Positions 1-12,258 of a DNA stretch of 64,000 bases are shown here, one piece after another. The stretch's first letter is position 1, and every line of letters begins with the position of its first letter. Below the pieces are notes generated by a model. The model did not search any database. It was not told the origin of the DNA and saw nothing but the letters and a program-made list of their open reading frames with translations. Location: NCBI GenBank assembly GCA_029844215.1, contig CM056725.1, positions 58,503,609 to 58,567,608 on the forward strand, written 5' to 3'. Origin of the DNA: Przewalskia tangutica (lineage: Eukaryota > Streptophyta > Magnoliopsida > Solanales > Solanaceae). The position numbers and the translations under genes are program-made.

Positions 1-418
1 TGTCCACCACAACATTGGGACATATGTCCCCCACAACAATGAGCCATGTGGCCTTCCACTAGCACACAAAAATCTTCCAAGGCAAGCCTCCCACTTGCCC
101 AAAAAAAACGCCCCTCACCTACTACCACTCACCCAAAGAAAATATCTTCCAAGACTTGACCATTTGACTTGTCCACTAGGCCACCATTTCGTCCAACCCA
201 TGCCAACTAAGGGTGACACATGTCGCCCTTCTATTGGTCCAAAATATTTCGCCTCTCGGAAAAATCCGCAATCGGTTAAAATATTAAAAACGTAGAATTT
301 CCTTCACAAGGTTCGGAATCTTTTCCGTTGAAAGTTCACAATTCCATCCTTAACCTAATTAGGGTTTGTACAAATGTCGTCGTCTCACATACATACTCTG
401 GAAATACGGGGTATAACA
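1..418 (-). repeat. LTR of the array, 5' part only (cut by window start)
   Basis: On the minus strand the LTR begins at 418 with TGTTATACCCCGTATTTCC and runs off the window. The same sequence recurs at 9173-9590, 14969-15386, 20767-21184 and 26528-26945. As the segment following the purine tract it is the 3' LTR of the first visible unit. Confidence 0.9.
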
Positions 419-431
419 TTCTCCCCTCCTT
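419..431 (-). other. Polypurine tract of array unit 1
   Basis: Minus-strand AAGGAGGGGAGAA abuts the LTR start TG. Its position immediately before a 3' LTR is that of the plus-strand primer of LTR retrotransposons. Equivalent tracts lie at 9591, 15387 and 21185, and at 50086 in the plus-strand element. Confidence 0.85.
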
Positions 432-490
432 AGAAACATTCGTCCCGAATGTTCCTTCTCAAGACAGATAACGATAAAGTTCCTCATAAC

Positions 491-1165
491 TTAAACATTT
501 TGCAAATGCCACACATGGCCACAATACAACACGCGCAAATACTTAAATCCAAGTCCACAAGGAATCACCTCTATCATCACAAAATCTTCCACCGTCAACC
601 TGAACTCCAAATGTCGACGCCGACTATCCGCACGACTTCTGTTGACTCTGAGCTGCCAATAACCTCTTCTGGATAAGCTCCACCTTATCCACATCCTGCT
701 GGATCAAGTATGGACCAACTATCTGAACCTTGCCAACATCAAACCAATCGACCGGCAACCTACACTTCCGCCCATACAAGGCTTCATAAGGCGACATCCG
801 AATACTGAAATGGTAGCTATAATGATACTCACTCAACAAGAGGCACATAATCCTTGCTGCTACCCCTGAAATCAAAAACACCGCCCGAGGTGAATGCACC
901 ATCGAGACTACTTTGAGTTTCTAACCCCGCCTGGTAAAACCTCCAGAAAAAGAAATAGCCATAACTGGGCTCCGCTGCCCGTCATAAGGTAAAAAGTAGG
1001 AACCCCGCGCAGTCTTACAACCTTCCTGATATATAACATCTCACATAACCCTCTGCCGAGTAAACAGTTCTGGCTGAAAGACAAGATGGGCTGACCTCAT
1101 CGGCCCGACTACTGGTCGAACGCATCCACGAACGCGTACGATGGTTAACTAAACTTGGGCCTAAC
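491..1165 (-). pseudogene. Ty3/gypsy integrase, C-terminal half (array unit 1), broken
   Basis: Integrase would insert retroelement cDNA into chromosomes. Going down the minus strand I can read, in more than one frame, the region around the catalytic core (YSAE...CEMLYIRKVVRLRGVP), then FDFRGSSKDYVPLVEYHYSYHFSIRMSP, the EALYGRKCR block, the segment DKVELIQKRLLAAQSQQKS and ADSRRRHLEFRL. This order is that of Del/Tekay-type integrases. About 20 residues holding the third catalytic acid (the SERT segment of the family) are missing between the LETQ-like and FDFRG-like segments. The reading frame shifts at about 630-690. No N-terminal zinc domain, RNase H or reverse transcriptase is present upstream, and no chromodomain is visible. 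The product cannot be a working integrase. Confidence 0.85.
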
Positions 1166-1656
1166 ACCCTCGTGACCCTATCACAAAGTGGGACCACCAC
1201 AATTTTTCCTTACTTCAAACCGGGCTGCGGGTTGACCCGCAATCTGGCCTCAACCCGACCCATTTCTCGCGCCAAGCTCTTGTTTCCCGACCCGGAACAA
1301 TCTCACCATCAAGTCACGAAAACCTAGTGGTCTTCTTAGCTCAACTACCCTCTTTCATTTTCCACTACTTAGGGACTTATCACACAAATATATCGCACGT
1401 ATACTATGCACTCCGATAAAGGTCAAGCATAAAATAAATCTTTTACCCAAGATGGCCTCGCCTCTTAAGGTCCCCACGTATAATATTCCAAGGCTCACAA
1501 TTTCCCTGTTCCCAATCTTACCCTTTTAACCAACCATGTTTTCTAATTACAATCAACACAATGCTATTCGTACATAGCACACAATAATAAGATCATCATA
1601 TCACGCATACAAATTCTCTAGAGGGTTAAGGATATACCTGTATCTACCGCTTCACT
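1166..1656 (-). other. Non-coding spacer between gag and integrase remnants, unit 1
   Basis: No frame resembles a known domain. The segment is conserved in every array unit and reappears, without integrase after it, in the plus-strand elements at about 49320-49830 and 57800-58300. It contains a perfect inverted repeat, GCGGGT-TG-ACCCGC at 1227-1240. Protease, RT and RNase H normally found between gag and integrase are gone. Confidence 0.7.
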
Positions 1657-2886
1657 CTAATCATCGGCACACCTGCAGGCGCATAGTATGAAAGGCGATG
1701 AACCGCCATCGACCGGTGGTCGCTTCATTCGCCTGTACTCTCCTATAAGCACGCCTCGTCACATGGCTCGACGGCCGCAGTGAAACAAGCACCGATAAAG
1801 ACGACATTCCCTATGGCGCCGCCACATCGCACACCGAGGACATGAATCCTGCTGGCTAGAACCCATGTATATATGTAAACCAGAAGCCCTGGAGCTCTGA
1901 CCAGCTCCCGAATACCCCGAGCGCCCCAAGATCGAAGGACCACTGCATCTTGGCGGAGGTACATAACTAGCCTGCTGCTGAGGCGGTCCGCCTCAAAAGT
2001 TACCAAAGGACCCTGCTGTCCTGGCCCTCTTCTGCTGATCTCGGTCATTCCGTCGACCCCTCCGCTCCTCACATCCAAGTGCATAAGCCTGCATGCGAGC
2101 AATGTCCATGCCCGGCTGAAGAGCCACACCAACAAGCCTCGCCAAGTAGTCATCGAGCGGTGGCGTGGCGGTGCACTCGCCCTCCATGTCGGCTACTAAT
2201 GCGGGACGCGTCTGAGCTAATGAGTCAAACTTCACATTGTACTCCCGAACCGCACGCCACCGCCTCAACGCGTCAAAAATCTGCGGCCGAGCCCTTCTCA
2301 TCCGTGGAGGCAAGAAATGTGCAAGAAATGCCCCTGAGAACTCGTCCCATACGGCTGGAAGTGCATACTCTCCCCGGGACAGCTCCCACGAATCAAACCA
2401 GTCGACTACAGTATCACGCAGCCGATACGAACCTAAGACCACCGACTCGGTCTCCAAGCTTGATCACTCTCGATCCGTCAGAATCGCTTCGGATGAACTC
2501 CTGCGGATCATACCTAGGCCTCGACCCGTAGAACTCTGGCGGGCTACAACTCAGAAAGTCCCATAGCCTCAAACTATCCGATCTCGAGTGAACCATGGGT
2601 ACTATCGAATCGAATCGCGTGATCCACCTATCCTCATGTTCGCCACGATCACGGCGATCGCCATCTCTTTGTACCCCAACTCCTATGCTCTAGGCCGTGG
2701 ACCGAGGCTCGTGCATCAGGTCTCAGCAACCATCGCTGCGGCCAGAACTCTGTTGGGCTGGCGGCGTCGCAAAAATCGCCGTCAAGCACTATCTCGTAAT
2801 GACAGGGCTGCGCCTCGTACTCTCTGTATCCTACTAGCGGCTCATGCCGCCTTGCCCATCTGGGCGGGTTGCACTTGCGGAGGCAT
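1657..2886 (-). pseudogene. Ty3/gypsy gag (array unit 1), frameshifted
   Basis: Gag forms the virus-like particle that packages retroelement RNA. The start is the minus-strand ATG at 2886 (MPPR-type start, clear in the copy at 47984). The best preserved stretch is 2457-1993: DWFDSWELS, then W-x-F-x-x-F...HFLPP and the REYNVKFDSLA motif, followed by PGMDIARMQAYALGCEERR, an order typical of the retrotransposon gag domain. The zinc knuckle near 1740-1830 can only be followed by changing frame (GxCF, then CG..GH, then R.C). A stop lies at 1657. Several frame changes coincide with CHG trinucleotides that are intact in sister copies, so some may be assembly errors. Confidence 0.85.
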
Positions 2887-3074
2887 AATCGTAAAACGAA
2901 ATACGTCAGAGGGGTCCAACTTATAACACAACTCTAAGGCACGATCTCAGAATGAGAAGAATGGAAACCAACCCTAAATGTCCTGCAGCCTCCTGATTAT
3001 AGATGTGGTGCACAACACATCGATAATCAAGACTCTACTAGACACGGTCTGTAGACACTTTCCGAGGATTAACT

Positions 3075-3086
3075 GCTCTGATACCA
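3075..3086 (-). other. Primer binding site, initiator Met tRNA (unit 1)
   Basis: Minus-strand TGGTATCAGAGC lies four bases inside the internal region next to the LTR end at 3091. It matches the complement of the 3' end of plant initiator methionine tRNA, the usual primer of Del-type gypsy elements. Confidence 0.9.
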
Positions 3087-3773
3087 CTTTTGTCACGACC
3101 CGAACCCGGGCCCGTGACTGGTGCCTTACCCGGGCACCCTAGCGATACAACATCAGAGTAATCAGCGGAATATAAAAACAAGACATGAAACAATTATAGA
3201 ATGAGAGCAGTTTATCGAGAGAAGATTGCCTTTCGGCATATATATATATACACTTGAACAGTTACATCCCTTTTACAAAACCTGCCCACAACAGTACTAC
3301 AGACCTCTAAGAGTTTTACAACAACTATGACGGGACAGGGCCCCGCCATACCCCTGAATATACAAGAACTTACAAACTCGGGGAAAACATACCAAAAGAT
3401 AAGCCTCCGGAGAAAACGGGGATTCCCAATACGCTGAACTGTGATCCTAAGAGTGAGGATCAACCGATGTACCTCTACCTGCGGCATGAACGCAGCCCGG
3501 GCGAGGTAAGTACAACAGTACCAAGTATGTGAAATCGAAAATATCAGAATGAAATCATAACAGTTTATATAAAACAGGAGACATGTATGATAACAAACTA
3601 CAGTTCACAACATAAAAGCAGTCATGTCAAGTCAGGTACTCACACCCTCAAGTCATCCCTCATGCCCGTGGAACTCCTTCCTCACTGCCGGCAGTCTAGG
3701 TATAAATCGTGTGATACGTATAACATGTCTAAGCCCATCCCATGGGACTCAAGGTGAAATCACATGGTCACAT

Positions 3774-4140
3774 TCGGTCCATCTCATGGACTCGGTCTTG
3801 GATCGTATGGAATACATTCTCGGTCCATCTCATGGACTCGGTATCAAATCGGGTGGAATACATTCCCGGTCCATCCCATGGACTCGGTATCAAAACGTGG
3901 TGGTATACATTCGGTCCATCCCATGGACTCGGTATCAAAACGCGTGGTGGAATACATTCGGTCCATCTCATGGACTCGGTATCAAAACGTGGTGGAATAC
4001 ATTCCCGGTCCATCCCATGGACTCGGTATCAAAACGTGGTGGAATACATTCCCGGTCCATCTCATGGACTCGGTATCAAAACGTGGTGGAATACATTCCC
4101 GGTCCATCCCGTGGACTCGGTATCAAACGTGGTGGAATAT
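3774..4140 (-). repeat. 47-bp minisatellite inside the LTR, first block
   Basis: About eight copies of a 47-mer built around GTCCATCCCATGGAC, whose arms GTCCAT and ATGGAC are complementary. Some copies lack bases (CATTCCCGG shortened to CATTCGG at 3930 and 3957). The unit contains no stop in any forward frame, which creates long spurious open frames. The block is cut at 4140 by the solo LTR and resumes at 7514. Confidence 0.93.
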
Positions 4141-7100
4141 CACACGACCAACCTGCCCGTGGATCGTGCCTTACCGCACCCTAGTGATACAACATCAGAG
4201 TAATCAGCGAAACATAAAACAAGACATGAAAATATTATGAAGTAAGAAACGATGTCGGAGAAAACTTGCCTTACGGCATATATATATATAAATCAATTTT
4301 AAAACCGATTTACATCCCATTACAACTCGCCCACAACGATTTGCTGCACTTCTAAGAATGATACGACAACAATGGCGGGACGGGGCCCCGCCATACCCCG
4401 AATGTAAATACCTACAACGACGGGAACTATACCATCGATAAGCCTCCGAGAAACGGAGCTTCCCATACGCTGAATCGTGACCGAGAACTAGGATCAACGA
4501 TCGTGTACCTCAACTGCGGCATGAACGCAGCCCCGGCGAGGTCGATACAACATGTACCAAGTATGTGGCGAAAATACTGTAAATGAAATCATAGTAGTCT
4601 ATATAAAGCAGGAGACATGTATGATAACCAAAACTACAGTTCACACTAAATAAGCAGTCATGTCAAGTCAGGGACTCACGCCCTCAAAGTCATCATAAAA
4701 CCGTACGGGGTAAGTACGAGGGCATAGCCGACTACTAAAACCCACAGTACAACAAGGTCGTAAACTGTATCATGAGATCTGTCTAGACCGTCACATGATC
4801 AAAGCTGGCCACTCGCCCGCAGTATCTAATGCGCGTCAGCCCTGGAACTTCCCATAGCTCGCATGGGCCACTCCAATGGCCCGCATGAGGTATTCCCCGC
4901 ATCGAGGGTAGCTACTCCCCGGCAGCGTCCTGGACTCGCCGTCCGCATGGCCACAAAGACCGCATGACCACAAGGGCCGCAAACTAACCTGGAACTCTCG
5001 TAGCTCCGCATAGGCCATACAGACCTGCATAAGGTATTCTCGAATCATAGGTCACTAGACACTTTGAGTCTACCCCCGCGTCGGAGGCGGCTTAACCCCT
5101 AATCATGGTGATATAATATCAACATGACATCGTTAAACAACCTAAGCACAACAAGGAAAACCCTTTACACAAACATCACAAGATACTAACTCACGTAGCA
5201 TCCTAACATGTTTACTTATCAAATCAACAAGAAAGTATTACAAGGCTATCACAAACCAGCACAATCAAGTTATACACACAAGGTACATTCTAATATATGA
5301 TTAACAAGATCGGGTTTTTATCCCCAAAGTACTTCATATATTAACTCTTTAAAAGATACGTTACTTTCACAAAAACCACACAATACCCGTAGTATATGAA
5401 AATAGAGTGATTATCTTTTGAAGTAAATCAAAACACTTACCTTTGTAAAATCAAGTAACAACATTATTTTCCAAACGTCCAAGTTTGCCTAATTTCAAAA
5501 GTTCACGTTTCTTATTTTAGAAAGGTTTCGTAGTTCATAGTCTTATTCATTTAAGAATATAATTCTCTTTTAAACCATCTGAAAAACATAAGCCTTATAT
5601 GTGAGTAGGATATTCTTGTTTATAACAATCTTATTACAGCAGCCATAATCTAGGAAATATCATTTTGTCTCATCTTAGCTTCTACAGAGGAAGTTTCTAC
5701 CGGTTTTAATAATAATTAATCACAAAATATTTCCTTTTATTAACGCCGCAGATGGTTTGTCGATACACATTCTCGATTTCAAACCAAGAAAACATTCTTA
5801 AGCCGTTATACCTAACTTCCCATAAAGCTAGTATAACTCTTAAGTTTTCAAAACCAAGTATTACTCTCCTTTCAAAATGATTCAAAATCTTTTGAAATAC
5901 TTCAAGTTCTTTATTATCCCATAACCAAATTTATAGTTCAAATCGATTTACCTTTTAAAAACTACAAGTATCTTCTTACATACATAAACTGTTATAACCA
6001 ACTTCCCATAAAGTCGTTATAACACTTTATGTTTTAGACCAATCAAATACATTTAACACACGACGCTCACCGTACTACATAGTTACACACATATCATGCT
6101 AGAAGAGATAGGAAGAGGTTCACATACCTCGCGACGATTATCGACTAATAGCAAAACGCTCAAGTACCTCAAACCGCCGCTACTCCTTAAGCCAAGTAGA
6201 TCGCGCCACGCATAGTACTTCCACCTATAAGGCCACGTGGCGCTTATTAACATTTAGGTCTCTTCGTAGAACATTCTACGTAAAATTCGCAGACCTCCCC
6301 GCAACAGCAGAAATCTCCTCTCTATCGGCTGGCTACCAAGCCAACCAGGGGTTATACGTCTAATCCGGACGTGCACAATTCTACCTCACGTAAAAGCTAC
6401 ACAAGTCTCACTGAATACATCTATGTAATTACTGATTCAAAGACTCTTCTTTCAAAAGGTTTCTTATTATTCAGCTTAAGTCGCGAGACATTGTCGTAAG
6501 TATTATTCAGGCTTAAGTCCAAAGACATTGCCGATAACAACGTTCAGTTCTATATATAGTATACTTCAACTATATAGTCTAACAATCATGTAATTTCCAA
6601 TAACAATAGAGGGACAAAATATTTACCTCGATAAGCCCATAATTATCCAAGTAATAAAGTCGATCCTGGGCAACGTTTAGCTCCAACTCCGTGCGCTCCA
6701 ACCCGCTCCAAACTACCCTTAGAAGTTCTAACCAACTTCTACATACTACTCCAACTAACCATGGAGATTTTTCTTAGGGTTTCGGTTTGGTGACTGACGG
6801 GAAGTATAATAGTATAACTGGGTTTTTCGTATAGGTATAACCTTAGTATACTACAAGGTATCACTAAGGTAATTTGGGCATTATAACAATACTTTTGAGA
6901 GTATCACTATACCACAAAAAGGGGGTATTATACGAAAACAACTAGGCTGTGGGTACCCCACTACTAGCACCACAAGGGGTGTGTACCAACCCCACTGTGT
7001 GGGAAACTCTCGGCCAAGGGCACTACACTAAGGGGGGAGGAAGAAGCTTTCAAGACTTAGAGATTTTTGGATGAAGAAGTTCATCAAAGGGGAGGGGTAT

Positions 7101-7513
7101 TTATAGGTCAAGTAAAGGCCAACCAATGGCCAAGATTTAGCCAAGTGCTAGGCAAGTGTAAGGCCAAGATTAGGGCAAGTGTACCTAGCCAACTTGCACA
7201 CAAAATATCCTACCTACTACTTGACAAAAATGTCAAGAAAATCGTCCAAGGGACGCCCACCAAATCCGCCAATGAGAGGGTGCCAAGTGGCGCCCTCTTG
7301 TTGGTCCAACACGTCTCGTCTCTCGGAAAAATCCGCAAAAATTAGAAATGACATAGCCGTAATTTACCCTACGCGAGTTGTGTAAAACGTTTCGTCGAAA
7401 AACGACTCTAACCGGGTGTTGTGCACAAAAAAATTCGGCCAAGCCAACTTTAAAGTTCAAATTTTTCTACGTACGTCCTTACGTACATACTCTGAAAAAT
7501 ACGGGGTATAACA
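4141..7513 (-). mobile_element. Solo LTR of a related gypsy subfamily inserted in the array LTR
   Basis: The right (minus-strand 5') end is the standard LTR start at 7513; the left end resembles the LTR 3' end (CACGACC...GTGCCTTACC...CACC) but is eroded. The flanks read AATAT at 4136-4140 and AATAC at 7514-7518, close to a 5-bp target duplication of the 47-mer (intact copies read GGAATACATTCCC). No internal region is present. Its 4800-5080 stretch, rich in CATGCGG-type motifs, matches the plus-strand solo LTR at 37342-40609 in opposite orientation, so the two belong to one subfamily. The 7060-7330 stretch matches 44340-44640 in reverse. Confidence 0.82.
7098..7105 (-). promoter_or_regulatory. 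TATA-like box of the inserted solo LTR
   Basis: Minus-strand TATAAATA in the context CCTATAAATACCCC, about 410 bp inside the LTR, as in sister LTRs (44613, 50530, 9061). Confidence 0.6.
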
Positions 7514-7600
7514 AATACATTCCCGGTCCATCCCATGGACTCGGTATCAAAACGTGGTGGTATACATTCCCGGTCCATCCCATGGACTCGGTATCAAATT
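7514..7600 (-). repeat. 47-bp minisatellite, second block
   Basis: About two 47-mers following the solo LTR, continuing the block interrupted at 4140 and ending at the same TATCAAATTGGCC junction as in sister units. Confidence 0.9.
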
Positions 7601-9060
7601 GGCCAGAGAATTTAAACTCTCTTTTAAGACAGATTAAGACAATACCATGCCTTTATTTTTAAACCAACACATTTTCCCGTTTTAAAGTCAAGTAACAACA
7701 TTCTTTTCCAAAAGTTCAAGTTGCATATTCTTAAATACTTAAGTCTCTTATTTTCGAAAGATTTCATAGTTCATAGTCCTAACAACGTAATTTCTTCTTT
7801 TAACAAAATTGAGTAACATATATCTTATGTGTGAGTAGTTCATTCTTGTTTATAACAATCTTATTAAAGCAGCCATGATCTAGAAAATGTAATACAATTT
7901 TGTCTTATCTTAGCTTCTATGCAGATGGAGGTTTCTACTGGTTTTAATAATACTTAATTAGTCAATACATTTTCCTTTATTAGCGCTGCAGTGGTTTGTT
8001 CGATACTTATTCTCATTTCCGAAATCAATACAAGGCTTCCATAAACAATTAAGTAAACCGTTCCTTTTTCTCTTTTAAGTCGTTATACCTAACTTCCCAT
8101 AAAGCTAGTATAACTCTTAAGCTTTTAAAACTAAGTATTACTCTTCTTTCAAAAACGATTCATACTTCTTTTGAAATACTTCAAGATTCTTATTATTTAA
8201 AACTCAAGTCAAAAGACATCAGAGTAAAACCCTTTTTAGTTAACACACGTACGTCTACCGTACTATATATATATATCAAAATATCTTGCTCAAGAGGATA
8301 GGAAGAATCACATACCTCCTCGGCGAAATCCACCTGCCAAGTCGAATATGTCGCGCGCAGAGTATCAACCTATAATAGTCAAATACGTCTATCAACGTCT
8401 AGACTACTCTGTAGAATATTCTAAGCAGAGGGTTCTCTATTCTACGGAAAATCGGGCAGCACTTCCCTACCCGTTAAACTACACAAGTCTACTGTAAATA
8501 CAGTCCTATGTAAGTACAGTTCAATTCTCTTCTTTTATACCATCCTTCTATACGTCTTATACTCAATTCTATACTACTACAGTATGTAATCTCTAATTAC
8601 AATAGAAGGACAAGATATTTACCTCTACAAGCCCAAAATTATCCAAGATATATGTCGATCCTGAGCAAGGTTTAGCTTCTACTCTGTACGCTCCAATTCG
8701 CTCCAAGAAACCCTTAGAAGTTCTATACAACTTCTACTTAATACTTCAACCAACAATGAAGATTTTCCCTAGGGTTTCGTTTTGTGACTAATGGATATAA
8801 AGTAGTATTTCTGGGCTTTTAGTGTAGAGGTAACTTAGGAATACTACAAGGTATTTGGCTAAGGTATTTTGGAATAACAACAATAATTGGAGAGTATTTT
8901 TCTACCAAGGGGTATTTCGACAAGAACAACTAGGAAGGGGGTGTTTCGTGAGGCTTCACAAAGGGGAGGGGAGTTTGGACGAGAGCTTTCAAGAGGGGGG
9001 AGGGATTTTGAGACTTGGAAAATGTTTAAGGGATGAAGATTTAGTCTTGCACTTGAGGGG

Positions 9061-9068
9061 TATTTATA
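9061..9068 (-). promoter_or_regulatory. TATA-like box of LTR 3091-9590
   Basis: Minus-strand TATAAATA about 525 bp inside the LTR; conserved at 14857, 20655, 26416 and 27320 in the other array LTRs. Candidate core promoter for the genomic RNA. Confidence 0.6.
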
Positions 9069-9590
9069 GGCCAATCAATGGCCAAGATCAAAGCAAGTGG
9101 AGGGTGAAGATTGGATAGCTTGTGTGAGTGGAGTCTTCCACCAAGTGTCCACCACAACCTTGGGACATATGTCCACCACAACATTGGGACATATGTCCCC
9201 CACAACAATGAGCCATGTGGCCTTCCACTAGCACACAAAAATCTTCCAAGGCAAGCCTCCCACTTGCCCAAAAAAAACGCCCCTCACCTACTACCACTCA
9301 CCCAAAGAAAATATCTTCCAAGACTTGACCATTTGACTTGTCCACTAGGCCACCATTTCGTCCAACCCATGCCAACTAAGGGTGACACATGTCGCCCTTC
9401 TATTGGTCCAAAATATTTCGCGTCTCGGAAAAATCCGCAATCGGTTAAAATATTAAAAACGTAGAATTTCCTTCACAAGGTTCGGAATCTTTTCCGTTGA
9501 AAGTTCACAATTCCATCCTTAACCTAATTAGGGTTTGTACAAATGTATGTACGTCCTCACATACATACTCTGGAAATACGGGGTATAACA

Positions 9591-9603
9591 TTCTCCCATC
9601 CTT
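9591..9603 (-). other. Polypurine tract of array unit 2
   Basis: Minus-strand AAGGATGGGAGAA adjoining the LTR start at 9590; one base differs from unit 1. Confidence 0.8.
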
Positions 9604-9662
9604 AGAAACATTCGTCCCGAATGTTCCTTCTCAAGACAGATAACGATAAAGTTCCTCATAAC

Positions 9663-10337
9663 TTAAACAGTTTGCAAATGCCACACATGGCCACAATACA
9701 ACACGCGCAAATACTTAAATCCAAGTCCACAAGGAATCACCTCTATCATCACAAAATCTTCCACCGTCAACCTGAACTCCAAATGTCGACGCCGACTATC
9801 CGCACGACTTCTGTTGACTCTGAGCTGCCAATAACCTCTTCTGGATAAGCTCCACCTTATCCACATCCTGCTGGATCAAGTATGGACCAACTATCTGAAC
9901 CTTGCCAACATCGAACCAATCGACCCGCAACCTACACTTCCGCCCATACAAGGCTTCATAAGGCGACATCCGAATACTGAAATGGTAGCTATAATGATAC
10001 TCACTCAACAAGAGGCACATAATCCTTGCTGCTACCCCTGAAATCAAAAACACTGGCCCGAGGGTGAATGCACTACTGAGACTCACCTGAGTTTCTAACC
10101 CCGCCTGGTAAAACCTCCAGAAAAAGAAATAGCCATAACTGGGCTCCGCTGCCCGTCATAAGGTAAAAAGTAGGAACCCCGCGCAGTCTTACAACCTTCC
10201 TGATATATAACATCTCACATAACCTCTCGCGAGTAAATGCGATTCCGTGAAAGACAAGATGGGCTGACCTCATCGGCCCGACTACTGGTCGAACGCATCC
10301 ACGAACGCGTACGATGGTTAACTAAACTTGGGCCTAA
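9663..10337 (-). pseudogene. Ty3/gypsy integrase C-terminal half, array unit 2
   Basis: Same segment as in unit 1. The frame from 10086 to 9796 keeps LLLSEYHYSYHFSIRMSPYEALYGRKCR, the WFDVGKVQIVGPYLIQQDVDKVELIQ block and QSQQKS. The upstream part at 10273-10073 reads TRERLCEMLYIRKVVRLRGVP in another frame. The segment carrying the third catalytic acid is missing as in the other units, so this deletion predates amplification of the array. Confidence 0.85.
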
Positions 10338-10829
10338 CACCCTCGTGACCCTATCACAAAGTGGGACCACCACAATTTTTCCTTACTTCAAACCGGGCTG
10401 CGGGTTGACCCGCAATCTGGCCTCAACCCGACCCATTTCTCGCGCCAAGCTCTTGTTTCCCGACCCGGAACAATCTCACCATCAAGTCACGAAAACCTAG
10501 TGGTCTTCTTAGCTCAACTACCCTCTTTAATTTTCCACTACTTAGGGACTTATCACACAAATATATCGCACGTATACTATGCACTCCGATAAAGGTCAAG
10601 CATAAAATAAATCTTTTACCCAAGATGGCCTCGCCTCTTAAGGTCCCCACGTATAATATTCCAAGGCTCACAATTTCCCTGTTCCCAATCTTACCCTTTT
10701 AACCAACCATGTTTTCTAATTACAATCAACACAATGCTATTCGTACATAGCACACAATAATAAGATCATCATATCACGCATACAAATTCTCTAGAGGGTT
10801 AAGGATATACCTGTATCTACCGCTTCACT
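10338..10829 (-). other. Conserved non-coding spacer, array unit 2
   Basis: Nearly identical to 1166-1656; no domain recognised. Confidence 0.7.
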
Positions 10830-12064
10830 CTAATCATCGGCCTGCCCTGCAGGGCGCATAGCTGTAGAAGGCGATGAACCTGCCATCGACCGCAGGTCGC
10901 TTCATTCGCCTGTACTTCTCCTATAAGCACGCCTCGTCACATGGCTCGACGCGCAGTGAAACAAGCACCGCAAAGACGACATTCCCTGTATGACGCCGCC
11001 ACATCGTGCACACCGAGGGGACATGAATCTCGGCTAGAACCCATGTATATCTCAGAAACCGAAGCCACGGAGCTCGACCAGCTCCGAATACCCGAACGCC
11101 CCGAAGGCGCGAAGGACCACTCAGATCTTGGCGGAGGTACATAACTAACTCACTTTGGCGGTCCGCCTCAAAAGTTACCAAAGGACCCTGCTGTCCTGGC
11201 CCTCTTCTGCTGATCTCGGTCATTCCGTCGACCCCTCCGCTCCTCACATCCAAGTGCATAAGCCTGCATGCGAGCAATGTCCATGCCCGGCTGAAGAGCC
11301 ACACCCGAACAAGCCTCTGCCAAGTAGTCATCGAGCCCGGTGATGTAGCGGTGCACTCTGTCCTCCATGTCGGCTACTAATGCGGGGACGTACCGAGCTA
11401 ATGAGTCAAACTTCACATTGTACTCCCGAACCGTACGCCGGCCCGCTCGGGCCACAAAAATCTGGCTTACCGAGCCCTTCTCATCTGTGGAGGCAAGAAA
11501 TGTGCAAGAAATGCCCCTGAGAACTCGTCCCATACGGCTGGAAGTGCATACTCTCCCCGGGACAGCTCCCACGAATCAAACCAGTCGACTACAGTATCAC
11601 GCAGCCGATGCGAACCTAAGACCACCGACTCGGTCTCCGAAGCCTTGATCACTCTCATGATCCGTCAGAATCGCTTGGATGAACTCTCGCGGATCATCCC
11701 TAGGCCTCGACCGTAGAACTCGCGGGCTACAACTCGAAAGTCCCATAGCCTCAAACTATCCGATCTCGTGAACCATGGGTACTATCGAATCTGAATCGCC
11801 AGATCCAATATCCTCGTTCGACAACGATCCCGCCGATCGGGCCATCTTTGTACCCCAACTCCTATGCTCTAGGCCGGATTGGAGGCTCAGTATCGTGGTC
11901 TCGCAGCCATCGCCGCGGTAGAACTCTGTTGGGCCGGGCGTCGCAAAAATCGCCGTCAAGCACTATCTCGTAATGACCGGCTGCGCCTCGTACTCTCTCA
12001 GATCCTACTAGCGACTCTCGCCGCTTTGCCTTGCCCATCTGGGCGGGTTGCCTGCGCGAGGCAT
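10830..12064 (-). pseudogene. Ty3/gypsy gag, array unit 2, frameshifted
   Basis: Start inferred at 12064 from the conserved ATGCC next to the intron-acceptor-like site. The centre is the best preserved of the array: REYNVKFDSLARYVPALVADM, EDRVHRYITGLDDYL and PGMDIARMQAYA read in one frame between 11572 and 11168, while the preceding WDEFSGAFLAHFLPP lies in the frame of 11658-11467. The zinc-knuckle region around 10921-11030 is out of frame. A stop lies at 10830. Confidence 0.83.
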
Positions 12065-12246
12065 AATCGTAAAACGAAATACGTCGGAGGGTCCAACTTA
12101 TAACACAACTCTAAGGCACGATCTCGGAATGAGAAGAATGGAAACCAACCCTAAATGTCTGCACTCGATTATAGATGTGGTGCACAACACATCGATAATC
12201 AAGACTCTACTAGACACGGTCTGTAGACACTTTCCGAGGATTAACT

Positions 12247-12258
12247 GCTCTGATACCA
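12247..12258 (-). other. Primer binding site, initiator Met tRNA (unit 2)
   Basis: Minus-strand TGGTATCAGAGC four bases from the LTR end at 12263. Confidence 0.9.

Larger units (their letters stand above)
3091..9590 (-). repeat. LTR shared by array units 1 and 2, interrupted by a solo LTR
   Basis: The terminal TG...CA ends match the other array LTRs. The length is 6.5 kb instead of 3.1 kb because a 3373-bp solo LTR sits in its minisatellite (4141-7513). Flanking sequence resumes in register with sister copies: minisatellite up to 4140, two further 47-mers at 7518-7600, then AT-rich LTR sequence to 9590. Confidence 0.88.

Noticed and set aside
449..676. 75-codon plus-strand frame repeated in each array unit
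   Set aside because: It is the antisense shadow of the integrase tail read on the minus strand.
3072..3090. Initiator tRNA gene near the primer sites
   Set aside because: Only the 12 bases complementary to the tRNA 3' end are present, without cloverleaf sequence; they are primer binding sites.
9111..9464. 117-codon plus-strand frame repeated at 14907, 20705, 26466 and 27370
   Set aside because: It lies antisense within the LTR U3 region, is conserved only because the LTR is repeated, and has no recognisable domain.
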